Source: Mansonella perstans
Lineage: Eukaryota; Nematoda; Chromadorea; Rhabditida; Onchocercidae
Direction: 5' to 3'
DNA: 31,033 nt
NCBI GenBank assembly: GCA_037074765.1
Contig: JBAMDO010000377.1
Location: 1 to 31,033 of the forward strand
A program made the translations under genes and the position numbers. The stretch's first letter is position 1; every line of letters starts with the position of its first letter. The notes below the pieces were generated by a model that was given only the letters and a program-made list of their open reading frames with translations, did not search any database and was not told the origin of the DNA. Shown piece by piece: positions 12,101 to 26,400 of the stretch.

Positions 12101-15100
12101 GAAATGAATCTTTTCAATGGAATGATTTTTTGCACATTAAAATTTATTTTTTGTATTTTTGTTTTGTTTGTTGACCGGTTTGTGTTTTTAAAAATTGATT
12201 TTTAATAGTGAGTAAAAAGTTTCTCTCGTAATCATTCAAAATTTTTCGAGCAAAAAGAAAAAAAGAAAAAAACAAGAAAACTAGTAGTGTAATTAATGAA
12301 AGAGTGAATAGGATATGTGTTAAAAAAAAAATTGAAGAATGGAATTTTTATAAAATAAATTTTTTCATTTATAGATTCCATTCTTCCAACAAATCAATTC
12401 TATTGTAATAGTGTAAAAAAAAAAAAAAAAAAAATTTGGTAAAAGAGATGGAAATTTTAATTTTTACGAAAAAATCTTCTTAAAACAAAAATTTTAAGAT
12501 TTTGAGATTTTCTTTTATTTATGAATTTAATTGTTCTTTGCTTTTGTGTAGAGTAATTGTTATCTGTTTTTTATAGTTTTGTATTGTATAGAGAGGTGAT
12601 GCATTAGTGAGGAAAGTGGATCAATCTCTGGAATTGTTTTCTGGAAACATTTCCTGGAATTATTTTTTCATCATTTTTTTCCTTGAGAAAAAAGAATTTT
12701 TGTTAAAGGTTATTTTTGTAATTAAGAAAAAAAATTTTTTTTTTCTTTAGAAACATTCATTTCAAAAAATCAAATTGTCATTTTTCATTCAAATTTTTTT
12801 TTTTTGTAACTTTCTAACCGTTTAAAGTAATTAATTAATAGTATGTTAAGGAATAAAATGAGCGTAAATTTTTCTTTATATTTTTGCTCATTTTTAAAAA
12901 TAATTTTGGTAATGATGATGATGATGATAGTGATGATGATGGAATTGATTAATTGTAGTAAAATTAAAAACAAGAAAGTGAAGTATCGTTAAATTTTTTT
13001 TCTCCTTTTACATTTTTGGTGTATTATTGAAGACAATAATGAAACAAAGATGGTTGTGCTTTTTTTTCACATCTAAAAAAGGTAAAAAAAATCGTTAAAA
13101 TAGCAATTTTCGATAAATTTTATCAGGACGTGTTTTATGATGATGGTGATGATGATGATGATAATGATGATGATAATGACGATGATAATGATATGGACTT
13201 TTAGTGTTTGCGAAATAGTGCCTTATTATTTTTGAGTCTGTTTTATTAATTAACTTCTAATATTAAAAATCTTGAAATAGTAGGTGGAAATAATTGGTAC
13301 AGAAAAAGGAAAAAAAAACGAAATGGAAGTGAATCAGTGAAAAATGACTTGAAATATAGAATTTCACCTATAGGGCATTTAAATTTTTCAGATATTATTT
13401 CTTTTTTAATAGGAAGCTACTTTTTAAAATGCTATTTTTAAATGTAAAATTTCAATCACTGAAATTTCCAAATTGCAATGTTAATGCAAAGTATTTTGAT
13501 TCATTTATCTTTTTTTTCGAAATCTGTATGAAAACGAAAACTCAAAAGATGACCTGAAGGTGACCTTTGAATTAAAAAAAAAAAGTATTTTTCATTTATT
13601 ACGATAGGTTTCATTGCTTTTAAATCTATTTCAGGTAAATATGGTAATTTTTTAAAAATGGTTCTCTAATTAAGTGAAATAGAAATAAATGTAAAATTAT
13701 TTAATCTTACATTGTTGTTTTACAGTTGTTGACAGGTTGACGGTTACTTTGCTTTATTTCAATTTTTAAATTTATTTTTTTTGAAGCAAAGATTCTAATA
13801 TCACTTGTTATAATTTATTACTATCATACTTCTTTAGAGAAATAGCTAAATTATACTTCTTTAGAAATACCCACCGTTTCACAGTTGAAAATTTCGATTT
13901 GTTGAAATTTCTACACTCAAAAAAAAAAATTGAAATCCATTTTTAACATTTCAGGCAGATAGAAAACGGAGAAAATAACTGTCCTTCACCCATTTCAATT
14001 ATTAATTGAATTTACTAAAATGTGTATATGTATGTGTATGTAGTATTTACAGTGATGCACCACCGGTGGGAGTAAGGAATGCTTGGGTGATACCTCATCC
14101 GGTGCTTCTGAATAACGCCGTACCACCAATGTTCATGTCCTGCAATACTATTCCAACGTCTTCCAATTCGCCAATTCCAATGTTTTTTGATCACGGTATG
14201 TTTTCATTTTTCTTGCATTACTTGTTAATTTGACTGAATTAAATTTTATTGGTTAGAAGGAAAAAATTTTTTCAATGATAATTCTATGTGGAAATAAATT
14301 GCAGTTGATAGAAGTAGGTAGCACAGAGAGTAAAAGCAAGTAAAATTTTGTGGATATTTTTTTAAATGAATTTTTAAAATTGTTCTTCTTTAAATTTTTT
14401 ATTTCCATTTAAAAAATTCTGTGGATTTTAAATAGCATTCACTAAAAAAATAGTCTAATTTGTTTTTTTTTTTTTTTTTTTTTTTTGGTAAAGTTGTTTT
14501 AATCTGCAAATAATTAATGGGAAAAATGAAAAATTTTTCCTTGAAAATTTTGAAAAATAAGTATATTTGAATTGAAGCCTAAAATTATCTTTTTAAAAAA
14601 AAGCAAGGCTTTCTAACACCTCTTGCTAGAAACCTTCTAAGAAATTCAAAAGGATCGATAGGCCACGCTTTCGCGGTCTGTATTCGTACTGGAAATCAAG
14701 ATCAAGCGAGCTTTTGCCCTTTTACTCTACGAGAGGTTTCCGTCCTCTCTGAGCTAGTCTTAGGACTTTGGGACTGCGTTATGTTTGACAGACTTTTTTT
14801 TCTCTTCAGTGTTATTACTTATTTAATTTATTTACATATTTCTTCTCTTTAACTAAAGATATTTTGTCATTAGTAATAAAATCATCGTAATAACATTGTT
14901 ATTATCGTACTTTTTCACCTCAGTTACAATCAATTATATTTTCATCTTTAAACCATAATTAAATCTAATTATAGACACCAAAAGAAATAAATAATCTAAC
15001 CCGATAGACATCAAAGGTATAAATAACAATAATAAAAGATAATGAAAATATAAAGATTATCATCATATGTATGAAGTGATTATTTTGATAAGACTTGAAA

Positions 15101-17405
15101 TAAATGTATAAAATTAACTTTTATAAATTAGCAAAATGTTAAGATTGAATAAAATTTTTTTTATTGATTGATATAAAGGAAGAATAGAATGATAAGAGAT
15201 GATAAGATGATGAATAAAACTTTTGTATAATTAATTACGAGTTAAAAATGTTATCCTGAAAAATCTGAAAGAAATCCTGAAAATTTTTATTCTGAAAAAA
15301 GTTATCCTGAAAATTTTTATTCCGAAAAAAGCTATCCTGAAAAAAGAATATGAAAAGATATTACATTACGCGTTTTTGCTTCTTTCTTCCCAGTTAACGT
15401 AAATTTTCAATTATGACTTCCAACTATCAATTCGAACTGAAGGATGTGAAATAATCATCATTTTATCATATGCTCTTTTGATCTTATTGTAGAATGCCTT
15501 TATTACATGTTTCCATGATTTCAATTATTATAATAATAAATCTCTATAAATTTATATTACCAAACATTTTTGCTGCTTTCATTTGATTTGTTAACTCTGA
15601 TCACTGTCATCGATGGTGATCAAGGAGCATGTCCAGAATTGTCATTGTACTTCAATTTCAATAATTCCTTTTGAAATTTTGCTATAAAATAAACAGGTGG
15701 TTTAGAAATGGTTTCTAAACTAGTTCCATTTCCTTCCGTATCTTTACTGTCTTTCTACAAGAAAATAATTTCATTTGGTCATCATAGGTCATCATTGATA
15801 TTTAATTTTTCATTCCATTGTGAATTTCTTCGTGTATCTTCTTCCATCAGCCAGTGTTCCATCAGATAATGTTATTTTTTAGATGTTGATCATGCTAGTA
15901 CCCGAATCAAAGATATGAAAAGTTAATGAGACTTTTAATTATATTGGAATAGACAGACTAAATTGTTAGCAGTATGAACAATTGATAATTGGTAACAATA
16001 ATCTATAAGAGGAAAGTGATAAATCAGTCTGTGTGAAAGATAAAATTTTTTAATATAATTATAACTTCTACTTAATGCATTGATTAAAGTGAGAATCAAT
16101 TTTGTCAGTTTTGGAATCAATTTTAGGAATCATTGCGCAATTCATCTTACGGTAAAAGCAGTATTCATTCCTCTTCATCAATGTTACTTGCTTACTTTTA
16201 TCCATCATCCACCGGCATTTTTCATCCAGATTATTCTGGACTTTAATTTTAACATTTGCATAATTTTTGCCTTGTTATTAGTGAAACATGTCAATATGTA
16301 AATTTATTTTCCTCGCAACGGAATGGATTAAAAAAAAATTGTACAGTACTATTTTAAAATAGTATCTTTGAAGAAAAAGAAGTATGATTTTTGATATTAG
16401 CATTATTGTTATTAAATTTCTAATGAAAAGTATAGGTTTTTTTTTTTTTTTTTTGTAATGTTAAAAAAATGCTTAGCACATTCCTATATGATTATCTTAG
16501 ACACACTAATTAGAATATCTCACTTGCAACTACAGCTGTTTTATTATGCTGTTATAAAGAAAATCAATTCGAAAAGTAATAAAAGTGAAATTAAATGATT
16601 TATATACTTATTGCCTGTTAAGATTGTAATAGTATTTGTTTGTTAGTTTTATTCATTATTTCAAAAGGTCTATAATTGATTCACAGGAAGGATCATAATT
16701 ATATTTTTTTAATTTAATTAACAGTCATCATTCGTATTATTAATTAGTAAAGAAAAGGCATAAAGGCAGAGAGATAAGTTTTTTTTTTTAATTTTATTTC
16801 TGACCATTGAATTATTTAATAAGTAATATAATGCATTAACATAGAATTTGTGATACAGTAAAAAGAATAACAAATGAACAAATGTGATTCATTTTAAAAA
16901 AAAATCCACGATATAATTTTATCGAATTTTTTTTTGGAATAAGAAAAAAAAGTCATAAATATTTCAAATTTCACATTAATCCATTTTTTTCTTTTTTTTT
17001 TTTTTTGCAAATTCAAGAACATAAAATTATATACAAGAGAAAATTAAATGATAGATTGAATATGAGACGGGTGAAGAAGTAGGGGAAAAGAATAATGATG
17101 ATGATTGGAAATAATTGGTAATGACCGGTAATGATTGATAATGATGAATCATTTAGTAGTGATTATTATGAATTTTTTTGAATTTTAATTTTCATCAATT
17201 CTTTCTTTAAATTACATCAAAATGTATCATTTTCAAAAAGGAAGAGAAAAAAAAGAAAAAAAGAAATGAAAAACTATGTGAAGTGAAAGGCAAAATTGAT
17301 GGTTTTGTTTTTTGTTTTTTCGCCATTCATTTTTTAATATGTTAATCAAAGTAACATTTTCATTTTTGTTTCTTTACATATCTATATAGATATATACATA
17401 TATTC

Positions 17406-17436
<31 letters not shown>

Positions 17437-20400
17437 TGTATGTATGTATGTGTGTATGTATGTATGTAGATATGTATGTATGTATCATTGAATTTGATAT
17501 TTTAAAATTTTCCATTCAGCTTTTTGTTAGCTAACATTTTGTTATTCAGAAATTTTAATTATTTTATTTTATTTTTTTTTTGTTTCGATGAAATTTGATT
17601 TGAAAGGTTTTCTGTTTAATTATTGATGGAAAAATAAAATTAATTTGAAAAAAGAAGCAAAAGAAAGAAAGAACCGAATTTTCAAAATTAAAATATCCAT
17701 TAAAAAAATGGAAAAAAAAAAACTTTTAAATTAAATTTTATATAAATTTCGAATTTCATTCTGAAGAAAAAAGAAGAAAAGCACGGAAAGAAAGAACGAA
17801 ATTTGTTTTAGTAAATGATTTAAAATGTATGGAATTAATAATTGAAACTAGCAATTTAAGCAATAAGCGTTTGTTATTCTCTCTGTTTCATTTCTCTATA
17901 TTGGAAAATTTGTTAAAATTCATTTAGTATTTAAATTAAAAATTTTTTCCTGCATATTTATTTGTAAAATTTAAATATAAAAAAATAAATGTTGATGAAA
18001 ATTTTCTAGTTCTTTAGTTCCAGTTTTTTTTCTCTGTAAAATTAATGATATGATAATTTTTGTTTCATTTTTCAACTACAACAATTTTTATTTTTATTTG
18101 AGCGGTTTATTTCACAAAACTGCGCAAATGCATTGTTGGGCAGTACATTGTAAGCGAGCGTTTTTTTGGATATTTTTTAAGTTAAATTAATTACATTTCT
18201 TGTTTATTACTATAAAAAAGTAATGCTTATTTAATACTTATAATAGTTTGGTATGTACTTGTGAGACTTATGTATCTTATTATCTTATTATGTATTGTTT
18301 GATATATTATGATACTTGTGGTACTTATGCATACTTATATTATTATTACTTAATAGTACTTGTGATAGTTTAATAGAGTTTCTCTTGTGTTTTATATAAT
18401 AAGTTAAAAAAAAAAAAAAAAAAAAGTATAAATTTAGGTGAAAAGAATGGGATGATATTGATTAATTAATTATGCGATATTTATATTTAGTGGGGCCTGA
18501 ATAGTAATGAATAACATATTATAAGCAAATTAATTTATAAATTATGATAAATTTCATTTTGCTTTATTAAGCATTAAACATTATTTTATCGTATATAGGT
18601 GGCATAATGACAAATTTGTTTCAAAGTACCTGTTTGTAAAAAGAAAGATGTATAGAGGAATAAAAATTCCAAAATGTTCTACTGTTTCATTTTAAATGTA
18701 AATTAAAATATTTTTGAAAGGTTTAAATTTTCAGTTTTAAAACCTTCGAAAATGGATATGCAAAACTTGTTTCACATTTCAGTACGAGGTAACATCAATG
18801 TGACGCAACGTACGCCAACCTCCATTGGTAGTAATGACCTTTTTGTACATGTTCAAACCGGCGAAACACTTTCAATTGTTATAGGAAACGACGTTCAACA
18901 TATCTCAGGTTTGATTTTAATCCCATAATTTTGTTCTTTCTTTGCAAAAATTACTTTTAATTCAAAATTTAACATTTTTATTTTTAATGATTGATATTAT
19001 ATATTGTTGTAAAGTGAAATATTTTAAGGCCCAGCAACAGTACGCATGGTAAATCAAGCTGGTATGTCACCATCTGCTCTACCGTTACATGTACCACCTG
19101 GACATATGGTTCAGCAAATGGTCGATGAACAGGTAATTTTTTTTAGCTAGATCTTTTTATACTGAAAAAGTATTGTCTAGGATCAAAATGTTAAGTGCAT
19201 CAAATTTTTTTTTGTGGTTTTATCCAAAGAGATTTTCATTCCTCTTTATTTCCTCATTGAAAAATCAGAAATGTTAGAATGAATTATGGTTGAAAGGTGA
19301 TTTAATAAAGCTAAGAAGATTCTTTTTCTTGAAAATTCTATAGAGTAAGTAATTCATACATAATTTTTCAATTTCCTATATAATATTGTTTAGTGACAGA
19401 ACGAATTACTGTCACCTGCACTGTCTCAGCTACCACCAAAGATACAATCGAAATTAGCTGCTCAACAACCATCCCACCAATCATTCATTGAAATTGGCAC
19501 TGAGACTAATTTAGACTATCATAACAATTTTAATCAATCTTTGAATACTTAGAATTTATTTTATGTTCTTAACTCTTATGATTTTTTTTTGAACTAATTA
19601 GCATAGAATCATATTTTAATCATAAATTATCCATTTAAGCTTTATCTTAATGATTTCTTGAAGTCTAAATGATTGCAAATTATAGGGCGTTTTACGTCAC
19701 CTGATTTTATCACCCGAAGCTACGCCTGGATCACGTTTGATACCGGTTTGTTTTAAAAATTTTATCTTCAATTTATTACATGCGTACTAATTTTTAAATT
19801 TACAAAAAGGACGATTTGCTACTGCGATACATTCCATTGCAAAAGAAAAAAAAAATTTGCAATAATTCGAAAAATTTTTGTGTCATAGAATTTAATTAAT
19901 AATGATGAGTTTGTCGTCATTTTCTCCGTCTAAAAATTAAATGGAGCATTAAATATCAAAGACGGTTGTATTGTTCGACAAATGATGTACATACATATAC
20001 AGCTAGAGTCTTAATACATTTTCTATTTTCTAGTACTTTAAATTCATCATCAGATAAAATTATTGAAAACAGCATTTCTTTAGAAAAATCTTATATCTAA
20101 AGTAATTAACTGTTACAATGAAATGACAGAAAGGATGAATGCTGAATAGGAGGACATAAAAGTACTAAGTGTTCATATGTATTGATCTTATTCTTTGGTT
20201 TACTTTGATTCATAGAGAAATCAAATCACATTACCATGACAAATGTATTTGAGTAAATATTTAGGCTTCGACAACATACTTCAAAAAGATATGATGTAAA
20301 ATTTGATTCCTTTTAACGATTTTCTTACCGGTTTTTTGCTACTTCACAATTGATTCGAAAATCAACGAATCATTTGTTTAAAAAAAAAAAAAAAAAATGA

Positions 20401-23400
20401 TTTATAATGGATGGGTTTTTAATGACAAACGCAAATTTTGAACCGAAAACATTTAACATGAAAAGAAATGACTCGAAAAAAGTTTTGCCTCATGATCTGC
20501 AATTCTAAAAATTACCAGTGCATAAAAATACGAAATATGTTTTCAGTTTGTTTTCAGATTACTTATTTTTAATTCAGGTCAAAATGAGTCGAAATGAACT
20601 TTTCCTTTGCTATTATAAATTAAAAAAAAAAAAATCTAAAATTTACCATACAGAGTTGTAGTATTGATAACAACTAACAATCATAGTTCATGGATTATTA
20701 TATACGAATGATCACTGACAGTGTTATAGTATTGATAAGAACTTGGATTATTATATACGAATGATCATTTATCATAGTTAGATGAAAAATAGTTACTTAT
20801 AGTTTGATTTGTTTCAGACAGCTCCGCCACCAGCAACAATCGGTGCAAATGCACCACTTCATAATTCAAATTCAATCACAACACCACTAAAACCATTTGC
20901 GCATAATTCACCTTCACCACCAATTGTGCCTCCATATCCACCACCAGCACTACCCTATCCCCTTCATAATAATAATAATAATTTTAGTGAAGGTAAATAT
21001 ATTTTTCAGTGAATTTTTACTATTTCATTTTTTTATTAAAATATTTTTACTGTAGATGTTTCTTTTTATTTTATGTCATAATCAAAATTAACCCAATTAT
21101 AAATTTAAACAGTAAAATTTAACATTAATTATGACTGGTTACTTTTTAGGCTTAAACCAGTTGACAATAATGCTCATGTTGGTAGTTTTTATGCTTAGGC
21201 TTAAACTAAGTTGTATATATGTATACATATATGTGGCTTATTTAAGTTTTGAAATTAAATAAATAAAAGTAAGCTAATAGCAAATTGTGCAACTGCCATA
21301 CCGAGACACATTCCAAAAAATAGGATATTAGGGTGTGCCGAGCATGACTTGTTGCCCGGTATTTTACCCTTTACTCCATCATCGCTGGAAATCCTGGAAC
21401 AAAGATTGCATGAGAATTCTGTTATTTCTCTTCTATGGGTTTTTTTTTGTCGATAGGTTCTTCATTCTTCTCCCTTGAGTTAGTTAATCCACTGTAGGAA
21501 AAATCGCTAAATCGCTGAATAAAGCCAGTTGAATTAGTAAGAAATGAAATTTGGCTGTAATTTGAATTTTTGTAAAAAGTTAATTAGTTATTAAGTTAAT
21601 TAAAGCTAATTAAAGAAGCACTGAAGAAAAGCAGAGAGAGGAAATGTCCTTGTAATGCTGAATCTGTTATAGAAAAATGCACAAGTCAGAAGTTCCAGTC
21701 AGAAATTTTCCATAAATTCTTTTCTAATTTTTACAGATGGACTTCGGAAGAGTTGGGTACCACAGAGAAAGAAATTCGATGGATCACATGTAGTCCAGGT
21801 ACCAGCTAATAATGGTGATGATCATGTAAGTTTATACATTTAGATGTAGCAGATAATATGATGCATGTGACAATCATTGAAACAAAGTTTGCACAAAAAT
21901 TTCATACATTTTTTTTGTCAACGATTTATGTGTTTATAAATGAAATTTAAACTTTCACATTTTATTTTATTTCCCTTTTTTTGATCAGCCATAGACCCAT
22001 CATCCATTTCATTTTAATCTATAAAGTTTTTTCGGGAATAATAGTTGCAGAACAAAAAATGAATATTATTTAAACGTTGTATGTTATCATTGATGAGAAG
22101 GAGGAGGAGGGTATTGAGGACAGCAGAAAAAAAGTTAGAATTGGAATTTTAATTACAAACTTGTTCTGATCTCTTTCCAAATTCTTTTTACAGTAGGTGC
22201 AGAGATGTCATGTGCTAATAAAATAATTAATTATTGTAATAATTAGATTGCACACTTCAGAGCGAACGATCATTTTAAATTAAATATTGATTGATAATAA
22301 TGTGATTTTTTTCTAATTAAAATTAACGATAATAGAGTTAGTGGCGAAACAATTTAGTGAATTGCAATCTTTTTAACTTCTTTTTGGATAGTAAATAATG
22401 TAATCAAGATAATTCAAAAGTTACGTAGTATCTTCGTAACAGATTTTGTCCAGATAATTCAAAAGTTGTTGTATTATTTTCGTAAGATTTGAATTGAAGC
22501 TGAAAACATTGTTTTCATAGTACTATTTTCTGCTCTCCATATTACGTCATTTACGCAACAAATACGTTTATTAATGCTTGTTTACAAATTAAAATTTTTT
22601 TTTTTTATTGATCCTTATCGGTAAACAACAAAAGAATAGTTATTCTAGATTATTTCTGCTATCAGTAACTTCTCAAAATAATACATTTCAATTAATTTAA
22701 TTATATACAGATTGATATTAAATCTGGATATTCAGGAACAAAGTCAATCAGGAGCTTCAGCAAATGAAGAGGAAGAATGGGAGCGGCTTGCGGAAATGCT
22801 TTCACGAATGCAAGCACCTCAGGTTGAACAATTAAAATATGTTAATTTATTTACATATTTGTCTTTGATTTTTTATCACTCGTTTGATTTGGGAGATTCT
22901 GATGGTTCTCATTTAGCTCTTTAACTTTCAGATTCTTCAAGTTGCAGCGAAAGAAGCAGATATTGCATGGCAAGAATTGGATACATCCGAAGCATCGGCA
23001 TCCGGTGGACCATTTCCGCAAATTGATGCATCCGAATTTATCTATGATATCGTCCTCTTTGAAAGTGTCGGACGCATCGTCAGTAGCTATAGGTTGACTT
23101 CAATGCTAATTTGCTTACCTTATAAATGAATATAATTTACACTTGCATTAATAAGGAATTGAAGATGCTAAATATCCGGTTCATTTTTTTCGGGAAAATT
23201 TAAAGTTGTTTATTTTCCCACAAAAATTATTTTAAAAAAAACGAACTATTTAAAAGTTTTTAGAAATTCTTTTAGATGACGAATGATTGGAAAAGATCAT
23301 ATTGTCAACCGTTTTGCTTGATATGCAAAGAACTTAAAACTTGCAGATGTGAGCCTGATTCGGGTAATCGAGTACGTCTATGTCGCCTTCGACCAAATAC

Positions 23401-26400
23401 TGAATATTATGTACAGCTAAGGGCTTCACTGGAAGAACGTGGTTTACAGGGTAGTCCATCAACTGCTGTAAAATTTCGAACACTTACAACGGTTCCAGAA
23501 TCTCCGCATCCTCCGCGTTTAGTGTCACGTACGCATAATTCACTTACTGTTTCATGGCGTTCTGCTATTGATAACGGTTCACCGATTACATCTTATCGTC
23601 TGGAATTGTCATCTGTGAATTTTTTTTCTTTTTTCGATACATGAAGAGTAATACTTGTAAAATAATTATTGGTGAAATAAGTAATTAAGTGAATAGATAT
23701 TTAACTGGAGGTTTTAAATATTATTAATGAAATGAATCAGTAAATAATAAATGACTATAGATAGACTGCATTCAATGAGGTCAAATGTTATTCACTTAAT
23801 TACTAAATTTAACTCCAATCCTTAATAACTGTCTTACAGGAAAATGATCTCGTGATGGAAAATGATCCTCATGACCTGCATTTTAATATTCTTATGATTT
23901 GGATCATATTTCAAATAAATTTTTCGACTTTTAGCTGCGAACTAACTTAGAGTGTTAACTTCATTGAAACAATTTACAGTCATAGATTTTCAGAGTAGTG
24001 ATTTGTCATAACATATTGGTTTTGAGCAAGGTCAAAGGTTAATGTATATACTAGGTTTTTTTATAAATTGGTGATAAAATAAATACTCTGGTCAGCATAT
24101 ATCGTTTATTTCTTCTAAGGACAACCAACAGGAAGAGGAAGATTACAAGACAGTTTATGAAGGCCTAGCAGAACAGTACAGAATCAAAGGTCTAACACCA
24201 TCAACACGATATCGTGTCCGCTTGACTGCTACGAATAGTGACGGAGATTCGCAACCATCGGTTGCAAGTGTTTGTACATCAGCACTTTTTTATCCACCAA
24301 AGCAACCGCATTGTCCTCAGCTCATTTCTTTATCAGCTAAATGTATCAAACTTTCTTGGAATACTCAACCTCAATATCTTTATACGGTTAGTACTTTAAT
24401 TTATTAACTAACTTTTAGCAGCTGTTTAGTTTCTTCAAGCTCAGATGAGATGAAAGTAATTCAATTTTTTTAACCAGAAAATATGACTTCAGCTGGAGAT
24501 GTCTGATAGTCGGACAAACGAATATTCCGTTGTCTGTGAGCGTTCCCAGCACTCATCAGTCACTGTCAATGACGTTATAAGGTATATATGTTCTATTTAT
24601 ATGCATCTTTAGTGATGTTTCAGCCGGTAATCTTCCAGTAATCTAAGTAACTTTCAGTACATTATCACTTGTTTGCTTTTTTTACAGTAACCATCAATAT
24701 CATTTTCGTTTGATCGCTCATAACGATGCGGGTGATAGTGAACCATCTGAAGCACTTATTGTTCGAACGCCATCTTCACCGTCTATTTCACCTCCTCGAA
24801 CGCCTTCAAGACCACATATCATTTCGAACAATGGAATATGCATTGAAATTGGTTGGAAAACGGGGGGACGTATGAATGAGAAAGATATAGACTTCCTACT
24901 AGAAGGTAGCTCAGATGAAAAGTCTTGGACTTTACTCTACAAAGGTAGCGCAATAAGTTCACAGATATGTGATCCTGAAATGCGTGCTTTCCGAGTAGCT
25001 GCATTGAGAAAACAGCTGCAGGTAATTAATTCAAAACTTTTGCTATAAATTTTGATAAAAAAAAAAATAATTCAGGGAAGTTTAATTTATTGCAAAAATG
25101 AGTTAAATGAAACAAACGATGAATGAAAATTTCATTTCCTTTCATTTGTATCGAATTCCTTGTTTTTTGTAATTTGTAGAGTGGATGGAGTGACACGTTA
25201 CGTATTCGACGTGAAACGAAACAACGTGCCATATCAATTCCGGGACAGTGTGCAGCACCTACAGTTACTGAAATCTCAAAAGGTTGTCTGCGTGTTCAGT
25301 GGAATCCACCAGACAGTGTAATATCTTCGATGATTTATCAACTGCATCGCGTCAATTTGCAACCTTCCAGTATCATTTATCAAGGTTAGGGAGCAGTTTT
25401 GTAAAATAGAATACCATAGTGATTAGGTTGCTTGCTTTTCTTTGCATATTTTGCAACTTCAAAGAAAGCCGACACTTTTGTATTTTTCATTAATCAATTT
25501 ATTTACCTTGATTCATATTGCGACAGTTTTAATAAGCGGTCAAAGTAGTGCTATAGCAATAAGGTAATGCTCGTGTCCCACTTGTCTCACTCTAGTGCTT
25601 CGGCGGCGCTATGGGAAGCCTAGAGCTTGAGCTGGAGATGAGCATGAAGAATTTGAGGCACTGATCCTAAGCGTGTGGAGTGGACGGCATTGATGTTAGG
25701 ACAGAGAGAGACAATAGTTATGAGTAAACAAGACAGTTTAGTTTTCAGCGATATTGTTTGCTGAATAAATTTGCATTAGCAAAATAATTGATACAGGTGA
25801 AGCAACAATGTTTGACTTATCAAATTGTTCCCCGGGTGAAGAAATGGAAGTACAAGTGCGTGCTGTTTCTATTTCACCTGATGGAACACGTTTGGAAGGT
25901 GAATGGAGTCGAGTAGCTGTTGGACGAACTGCTGCACAACCACCATCACCACCAACTGATGTTCATGTTGATGCCGATAATATACTTCATTGGTCACCAC
26001 CAAATAGTACCAATGGAGCACCAGTTATGGAGTATATTATCGAACGAATTCTCGTTCTCCCTTCACCATCGTCAGTTTTGAAAATTTTTATTTTGATTAA
26101 TTGCAAGTTAAAAGGCTTCATCGAACTTAAATTTCTTAAATATTTGCTGACCATACCTTTCTTAATACAGCTGACCATACCCTTTCTTAATGCATAAATA
26201 CTTAGATATTTGAGGAATCAAACATTTTTGCACTTTATATTTTTTAACTTAAATACTCATTATTTTTATTTTGAATTGCGTGGATATGATTTTTCGAGAA
26301 ATCCTTTAAGCTTAAAATAATGATTTTGCAACGATATCTCTATTAATGTATAAATTTTTAGACCAATTATTTTTACGAAACTTTTAGGTCAAAATCTAAA

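Larger units (their letters stand above)
14196..18782 (+). other. Intron 2 (4.6 kb)
   Basis: Holds the 28S fragment at 14608-14793, a 30-bp tandem repeat at about 15282-15347, a small perfect hairpin (GTTTAGAAA, TGG, TTTCTAAAC) near 15701-15721, and the GTAT repeat at 17409-17485. No exon seen. Confidence 0.75.

Noticed and set aside
14608..14793. Functional rRNA gene or an R1/R2-type rDNA retrotransposon junction
   Set aside because: The fragment is short and mutated, has no flanking rRNA domains, lies in a different 28S region from the R1/R2 target sites as I know them, and has no reverse-transcriptase frame beside it.
16080..16301. 73-codon frame in intron 2
   Set aside because: AT-driven composition, no splice sites in the phase needed between exons 2 and 3, no family match.
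23829..23935. Possible extra exon after TCTTACAG (ENDLVMENDPHDLHF…)
   Set aside because: FN3-2 is complete and aligns well without it; no donor restores phase before a stop.
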